From NCBI RefSeq assembly GCF_000447755.1, contig NZ_AUNE01000026.1, positions 1-56,510 on the forward strand: 56,510 nt of DNA. The letters run 5' to 3'. Under the pieces are notes generated by a model that saw only the letters and a program-made list of their open reading frames with translations, was not told the origin of the DNA and searched no databases. Of the stretch, positions 51,873-56,510 are shown in pieces; positions within the stretch are counted from its first letter, which is position 1, and every line of letters begins with the position of its first letter. Source of the stretch: Bacteriovorax sp. BSW11_IV (GTDB lineage: Bacteria; Bdellovibrionota; Bacteriovoracia; Bacteriovoracales; Bacteriovoracaceae). The translations under genes were made by a program, and so were the position numbers.

Positions 51873-51894
51873 ATATATACAAAGTCGATGCCAA
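51873..51894 (-). promoter_or_regulatory. Shared promoter-like element, copy B
   Basis: On the minus strand TTGGCA-N6-TTGTATATAT, 25 nt upstream of the ATG of RAPASI protein B. The conserved blocks and spacing are identical to copy A at 50777-50798 while surrounding sequence differs. Confidence 0.55.
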
Positions 51895-51982
51895 ATTTTA
51901 GACAGTAAAATTCATATCTTTTGAAAATATGTAGTAAAAAAGTGCAAAACTTCTGATAGCATTGGCTAAAGTTTAAACAAAT

Positions 51983-52915
51983 ATGTTGATAGTCACTAAA
52001 AAATACACTCATACCAAGGCCGAAGTTGTCCTTCTTGTTGAAAAAGAGGAGGAGGGCCAGCGTTTAGATGAATTTGCTATGGGCTATTTAAAGTCTTTAT
52101 CACGCGAATCCATAAAAAGGATGATCAGAGGTGGTAATATTTCAATTATTTCCAGACAGACAAAGAATGCTCCACATTCGCGAATCGTAGAATCAGACAA
52201 AGTAATAATATTTTATATTAATGAAAATAATTTTTTTGATATCAAAAATACTATCGTTTTTGAGAGCGATGACATCGTTGTGATTAATAAACCCGCCGGA
52301 ATGCTCTCGCACCCTACAGGACGTCACTTATTCAATGCTGCAAGTGTATTAATTGAAGAATACTGTAATCATAAGATCTATCCTGTTCATAGGCTGGATA
52401 AAGAAACAAGTGGCCTACTGTGTTTTGCTAAGAACTCTAAAGTGGCCACGAACTTAAGACAATTATTTGATTCAAATCAAGTCATAAAAAAATATTATTT
52501 TCTCACGAAAATTTCAGACCAAACTCGCTTATGCGAAGGAGTTATAGATAATAATATTGATACCGATCGATTGAGTTCTATTTCTTTGAAACAAAAAATT
52601 GATAAAAGTGGTAAAAAATCAAAAACAGTAATATCCAGCATAGAAACTTTTAAAGATTATATTCTTGGAGTTGCTTATCCAGTGACAGGTCGTTTGCATC
52701 AGATACGTGTTCATCTCGCATCGATTGGATATCCTCTAGTTGGGGATACAATTTATAATGATGAGTATTCAGAAGAGCAGTACTGGCTTTATATCAATGA
52801 AGGGAATCAGCCTGAATTGAAACTGTTTTGTTTCTATTTGGAGATTCCCAATTTTGTGAGTCTTAAATTAGAGAAACCACACCACTGGCCGATAGGGCGC
52901 CAGGTTGACGTTTGA
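51983..52915 (+). CDS. RluA-family 23S rRNA/tRNA pseudouridine synthase
   Basis: A 310-aa enzyme with an N-terminal S4 RNA-binding domain (EGQRLDEFAMGYLKSLSRESIKRMI) and the catalytic pseudouridine synthase domain. The catalytic motif HRLDKETSGLL holds the nucleophilic Asp. VINKPAGMLSHPTG and HQIRVHLASIGYPLVGDTIY are also typical. The layout is RluD/RluC-like, but which rRNA or tRNA uridines it modifies cannot be told from sequence. The last 53 nt overlap the convergent trxC gene. Confidence 0.92.
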   Translation: MLIVTKKYTHTKAEVVLLVEKEEEGQRLDEFAMGYLKSLSRESIKRMIRGGNISIISRQTKNAPHSRIVESDKVIIFYINENNFFDIKNTIVFESDDIVVINKPAGMLSHPTGRHLFNAASVLIEEYCNHKIYPVHRLDKETSGLLCFAKNSKVATNLRQLFDSNQVIKKYYFLTKISDQTRLCEGVIDNNIDTDRLSSISLKQKIDKSGKKSKTVISSIETFKDYILGVAYPVTGRLHQIRVHLASIGYPLVGDTIYNDEYSEEQYWLYINEGNQPELKLFCFYLEIPNFVSLKLEKPHHWPIGRQVDV

Positions 52916-53282
52916 TTTCACTTCCTTGATTGAAAATGATTGTTGTGGGAATACTTCTAATTCCAAGCTTTGCACTTAGGGCCTGATTGGTTTCAGTGTT
53001 GATTTTTAAAAAGATGGCCTTGTCTGTCATAGTGCTGGCCTTTTCAAATTCTGGCCCATACATCTTACAAGGTCCGCACCATGAGGCCCAAAAATCAACA
53101 ATGACGGGACGGTCTGCTTTTTTCAAAATTCTCTCTAGAGCACTTGCATCAACTTCAGAAACGAGAGAGTGCATAGGAAGTTCGCTTTGGCATTTACCAC
53201 AAGTTGGTTTTTTTGATTTTGCTTTTTCGCTATCTACTTGATTTAGAGAATTACATTTTTGACATACAGAAAGTGTTTTCAT
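52863..53282 (-). CDS. trxC: Thioredoxin 2 (zinc-ribbon thioredoxin)
   Basis: A 139-aa cytoplasmic thioredoxin. The N-terminal zinc ribbon has two CxxC pairs, VCQKCNSL and TCGKCQSE, as in E. coli TrxC. The redox site is WASWCGPCKMYGPEF and the cis-Pro is in SIPTTIIF. It reduces protein disulfides and supports the oxidative-stress response. AAGGAGC lies 7 nt before the ATG. The gene is 48 nt downstream of a lone receiver-domain gene in the same orientation. Confidence 0.95.
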   Translation of the reverse strand: MKTLSVCQKCNSLNQVDSEKAKSKKPTCGKCQSELPMHSLVSEVDASALERILKKADRPVIVDFWASWCGPCKMYGPEFEKASTMTDKAIFLKINTETNQALSAKLGIRSIPTTIIFNQGSEIKRQPGALSASGVVSLI

Positions 53283-53330
53283 ATTTGCTCCTTCATAGCT
53301 AATAGCAAGATGGGAGCAAATAAATGAGTG

Positions 53331-53801
53331 TCAAGGCTGGGATTTTTTATCGATTTCTTTTGCCATCTCTTGAGCATCATCTAATTGATTTTCCACAAGA
53401 AAATGACGTTGATAAACACCTGGTGATTTATATGATTTTACTTTTTCAAGTAGTGGAATAAAGATTTTTTCATCGTAAACTAGATATTCATTAACACCTA
53501 GAGCATACGCTTCCATTACTTCCTCATGATCTGAGTTTCTTGACACTAAAATGATTTGTAAATTTTCTTTGGGAACCATTGATCTTATAAGATCGATAGT
53601 TTCATTGGCCCCCATATCTGGAAAATTATCTAAGAGAATAATGCTTTTGTAATAAGTGTTTTCGATAAGACTGAGTGCTTGAAAGCCACTATTTGCAAGA
53701 TCAACCGTAAAACCTTGCATACGAAAACGAGAGGCAAGAGTGTCACGTCTCGCAACTTTTGTATCAACGAGGAGAATATGATTATTTATATCTTTAGGCA
53801 T
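53331..53801 (-). CDS. Lone receiver-domain protein
   Basis: A 156-aa protein made almost entirely of one CheY-like domain. NHILLVDTK supplies an acidic residue, the phospho-acceptor Asp lies in SIILLDNFPDMG, and Ser replaces Thr in ILVSRNSD. The normally invariant Lys before the last helix is Tyr (EYLVYDEKIF), so its switch or phosphorylation may be altered. A 30-residue charged tail follows. There is no DNA-binding domain and no kinase gene adjacent, so it probably acts by protein contact. The start has no clear ribosome-binding site. Confidence 0.83.
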   Translation of the reverse strand: MPKDINNHILLVDTKVARRDTLASRFRMQGFTVDLANSGFQALSLIENTYYKSIILLDNFPDMGANETIDLIRSMVPKENLQIILVSRNSDHEEVMEAYALGVNEYLVYDEKIFIPLLEKVKSYKSPGVYQRHFLVENQLDDAQEMAKEIDKKSQP

Positions 53802-53844
53802 ATTGATACAATAATTTAGACAGCTGTTCAGTTCAAGAGAAAAA

Positions 53845-53872
53845 AAAGGCCAGCTTAAATTAGCTGGCCTTT
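53845..53872 (-). terminator. Rho-independent terminator of the RND pump gene
   Basis: An 11-bp stem, AAAGGCCAGCT (53845-53855) with AGCTGGCCTTT (53862-53872), and on the minus strand a T-run (complement of 53841-53847). Confidence 0.92.
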
Positions 53873-53884
53873 ATCCCGAGGTAT

Positions 53885-56510
53885 TTACTCGGAAAAGCTT
53901 TCATCTAATTGATAGTCGGGCTCTTTACCAGCGAGAACTCTTTTAAAGAATCTCTTAAATCGATACGTAATCAAGTGAACCGAAGGAACCATGAAGAACG
54001 TAAAGAACATTGAACCTATCATACCGCCAATTACTACTGCACCCATAGATGACTTAATCTGATCTGGGTCATAAAGTTGTGGGGCCGTACCGGCAATAAT
54101 CGCAATAGAAGTCATAAGAATTGGCTTTAGCTTCTCTGAAGCACCAATCCAAAGGGCCTCTGCGATCTCAACACCTTCTTCCAGTTTTTGCTGAGCATAC
54201 TCAATCATTAAGATCGCGTTGTTAACCGCAAGACCTACAACCATTACAATGGCCATCATCGAACCAATATTAATTGAAAGTTCGAAGAAGTAGAGCATAA
54301 GAAATACACCAAGAAATGACGTTAGAATTGATGAACCAATTGAAACAGGGAAAACAAATGAATCAAGTACGGCCACAAGAAGCATGTAAGTTAAAATTAC
54401 AGCTAGAATAAAGGCCTTACCAAGCTCTTGGTTTGATTCATTTTGGTTTTCAGCGTTACCTGTGTACGCATACTTCACAGTATTTGGGAAATTTGCTTTT
54501 TCAAATTGCTCATTAAGCTCATTTGTTACAACACTTGGTGTACCTTTAACAAGATAACCGTTCAATTGAATAATTCTACTCTTGTCTCTTCTCTTGAGAG
54601 GAGATGTTGCTTTTGTATATTCAATTTTACCAACTTTTGAAATTGGAAGGAGTCCGTCTTTTCCTAAGATTAGAAATTTATCAAAGTCTTCGATTGATTG
54701 CTTAAACTCTGGAGCAAGAGTTACGTTAATATCGTATTCTTCTCCGCCTTCTTTATATGTAGCATCGTCGTTACCATTAACAAGTCCACGAATGACTGTT
54801 CCGGCCTCTGAGTTTGTTAGATTTTGCTTAATCATAGACTTTGGATCAGGAGTAAAGCGCACTTCCATTTTAGGCTCTTTGAAAGATGATTCAATTGAGC
54901 TGAAATAACCTGTTTTTTCCATAATACGCTTCATTTTGATCGCTGTGTCTTCCATATCTTTGAAACTTGTTCCACGAATATCAATAGTGATATCACCATA
55001 GTTTGATGCTGTAGAACTACCACCTGATAGAGTAATTTCAGCTTCAGGAATCATTGCAATTTTAGGAAGAAGATCATCCATTAAAACTTTATAATCACGT
55101 GTTCTTTCGCTCTTTGAGATAAGGTTAACAGACAAACGAGCTGTTTCTTCACCATCATATCCAACGTTTGTTAGAACCGATTTTACTTCTGGATATTCTC
55201 TTGCTTTTTTCTCGATCATTTTGGCAATTTCTGTCGTTCTCGAAACAGGAGTTCCATCAGGCATCAAAACACTAATGTTGAAAAGGTCCTTATCTGATTT
55301 TGGAACAAATTCTCCACCCAGACGTTTAATTGGATAAACTACTGTTAAGAAAATCGCTGTCATAATGATGATTGTCGTGATTGGAAATTTCATCATCATA
55401 TTAAAGAATCTTTTATATTCTCTTGTTACAGCAGCAAGAATTCTATCTACAAAACCTGAAAGTTTCATAAATGGACTTTTTAATGTTCTAGGGTCTTTAA
55501 GTAAAAGAGCACAAAGTGTTGGTGTTAGAGTTACTGATGCAAGAATTGAAAAGAGAGTTGTATAAACAACAGTCATACCAAATTGCAACATGAACTTACC
55601 AACAATCCCACCCATAAAAGCTAGGGGAGTGAATACTACAAGGTTTGTACCTGAAGATGCGAATACAGAAAGAAGAACTTCTTTCGTACCATCTACTGAT
55701 GCGCTGACAGAATCTTTACCCAATAGAAGGTGTTTGTTTACGTTTTCAATAATGATCAAAGCGTTGGCAATGAGTGTCCCTAAACATGTACCAAAAGCAA
55801 GAAGAGTCATCATGTTGATAGTGAAGTTTGACATGTCCATTAAGAAAAATGTCGAAATAATGGAAGTCGGGATAACCACGGCCGCGATAATCGCGCCTCT
55901 CCAATCACCAAGAAAAGTAAGGAGAATGAGTACTGTTAGGATAACCCCAAGACCAATACTTTTAAGTGTATTAATCGTATCATCTAAAGTTACCTGAGTC
56001 GTATCTAGCGCTAGCTCTAGAGTCATACCTTCTGGGAGAGATGCTCTAATATCTTCAAGAGATTTTTTTAGCGTTTTTACGATCTTAACAGCATCACCAT
56101 CAGAAAGTTTTTTAACATCCAGACCAACGACCTCTTCTCCATTGTAAAGGGCCATCTTTTCAACTCTTTTATAGCTGTCTGTAACTGTTGCAATTTCTTT
56201 CAATTTTAGAATTTTACCTTCACGAGATACAATTTCCAGATTGCCGATGTCATTAACATCAGCAAATTCACCTACAAATCGAACGTTAATTTTTGAATCA
56301 CTTCTGTCAATTGAACCACCTGGAACGTTTAGGTTTTTTCTTGCAATTGAAGAGATTACATCTTGAATTGAAAGATAGTTTTGAATGAGAAGGTTGTTGT
56401 CTAGTTCAACATTAATTTGTCTCTCACGGCCACCAAATACGTCAACAGAGGCAACACCATCAATTGAGCTTAGTCTCGACTTTAATGTTTTGTCTGCATA
56501 TTCATAAAGT
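53885..56510 (-). CDS. RND-family efflux pump inner-membrane subunit (5-prime truncated by window)
   Basis: The frame stays open to the right edge, so about 875 codons are visible and roughly 150-170 N-terminal residues of a typical 1030-aa pump lie outside. Reading inward from the edge, SSIDGVASVDVFGGRERQINVELD and NVPGGSIDRSD are porter-domain motifs. Then come LTVLILLTFLGDWRGAIIAAVVIPTSI (helix), NALIIIENVNKHL (helix-4-like region), GGEFVPKSDKDLF, and the closing MVVGLAVNNAILMIEYAQQKLEEG and MTSIAIIAGTAPQL. It is an HAE-type proton-driven multidrug or lipid exporter working with an adaptor and outer-membrane channel. Substrate is unknown. Confidence 0.95.
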   Translation of the reverse strand, partial: LYEYADKTLKSRLSSIDGVASVDVFGGRERQINVELDNNLLIQNYLSIQDVISSIARKNLNVPGGSIDRSDSKINVRFVGEFADVNDIGNLEIVSREGKILKLKEIATVTDSYKRVEKMALYNGEEVVGLDVKKLSDGDAVKIVKTLKKSLEDIRASLPEGMTLELALDTTQVTLDDTINTLKSIGLGVILTVLILLTFLGDWRGAIIAAVVIPTSIISTFFLMDMSNFTINMMTLLAFGTCLGTLIANALIIIENVNKHLLLGKDSVSASVDGTKEVLLSVFASSGTNLVVFTPLAFMGGIVGKFMLQFGMTVVYTTLFSILASVTLTPTLCALLLKDPRTLKSPFMKLSGFVDRILAAVTREYKRFFNMMMKFPITTIIIMTAIFLTVVYPIKRLGGEFVPKSDKDLFNISVLMPDGTPVSRTTEIAKMIEKKAREYPEVKSVLTNVGYDGEETARLSVNLISKSERTRDYKVLMDDLLPKIAMIPEAEITLSGGSSTASNYGDITIDIRGTSFKDMEDTAIKMKRIMEKTGYFSSIESSFKEPKMEVRFTPDPKSMIKQNLTNSEAGTVIRGLVNGNDDATYKEGGEEYDINVTLAPEFKQSIEDFDKFLILGKDGLLPISKVGKIEYTKATSPLKRRDKSRIIQLNGYLVKGTPSVVTNELNEQFEKANFPNTVKYAYTGNAENQNESNQELGKAFILAVILTYMLLVAVLDSFVFPVSIGSSILTSFLGVFLMLYFFELSINIGSMMAIVMVVGLAVNNAILMIEYAQQKLEEGVEIAEALWIGASEKLKPILMTSIAIIAGTAPQLYDPDQIKSSMGAVVIGGMIGSMFFTFFMVPSVHLITYRFKRFFKRVLAGKEPDYQLDESFSE

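Noticed and set aside
51848-52012. 55-codon N-terminal extension of RAPASI protein B overlapping the pseudouridine synthase gene
   Set aside because: No ribosome-binding site, Cys/Phe-rich random-looking peptide, and it would span the shared promoter-like element.

Overview
The window is a gene-dense, AT-rich (roughly one-third GC) bacterial chromosome segment with about 52 protein genes and one tRNA gene. I see no phage, IS element, CRISPR array or rRNA. Several things fit a Bdellovibrionota bacterium of the Bacteriovorax/Halobacteriovorax type: REC-TPR and PilZ-type proteins, many exported proteins of unknown family, exported nuclease and protease candidates, and AT-rich coding with a striking excess of GGCC. 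This placement is inference, because there is no rRNA to confirm it.

Left part (1-11411): the C-terminal end of an unidentified gene, an exported helical protein, an exported endonuclease/exonuclease/phosphatase-family enzyme with a Tat-like signal, a pseudo-receiver TPR protein coupled to a small protein, the leuS-metG pair, and an exported protein that joins two retropepsin-like lobes to a C-terminal HExxH segment.

Light and photo-oxidative stress island (10947-22558): two divergent operons and a convergent one. Leftward are a fatty-acid desaturase and a chalcone-isomerase-like protein. Rightward are seven tightly coupled genes: DUF1295, DUF1475, a coclaurine-N-methyltransferase-like enzyme, an FAD amine-oxidase-like enzyme, DUF1365, a cyclopropane-fatty-acid synthase and a DUF523-DUF1722 protein. 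Facing them are a DNA photolyase and a TIGR01777 epimerase-SRPBCC fusion. Divergent from that pair is a MerR-B12-binding regulator of the CarH/LitR type. The set looks like a light-responsive module that modifies membrane lipids and repairs DNA. The regulator carries Val in place of the Trp of the CarH Wx9EH signature.

Middle (22539-37760): an exported MESH1/SpoT-like HD protein, a coiled-coil protein with a triple Cys repeat, a CpxAR-like two-component system divergent from a Spy/CpxP-like lipoprotein, a FAXC-like GST, aspA, a large MASE1-CHASE hybrid kinase, tRNA-Arg(UCU), a GlcD-type FAD oxidase with rsgA, a PilZ-like protein, a two-nucleotide-domain flavoprotein with a lipoprotein, and a cyclophilin.

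Lipid region two (37787-47245): an MMPL/RND exporter with a membrane-anchored LuxR-type regulator, divergent from a five-gene operon (NnrU/MddA-like protein, YceI, type III polyketide synthase, ICMT-family methyltransferase, flavin monooxygenase). Its last three genes have the order and families of Streptomyces srsABC (phenolic lipids and quinones). Convergent to it is an olsB-olsA-like pair for ornithine lipids behind an M20 peptidase. The window therefore carries three separate membrane-lipid-modifying loci.

Right part (47319-56510): recJ, a small zinc-ribbon protein, two exported Q/M-rich proteins that share a RAPASI motif and a near-identical promoter-like element, an RluA-family pseudouridine synthase, trxC, a lone receiver protein, and a truncated RND efflux pump running off the right edge.
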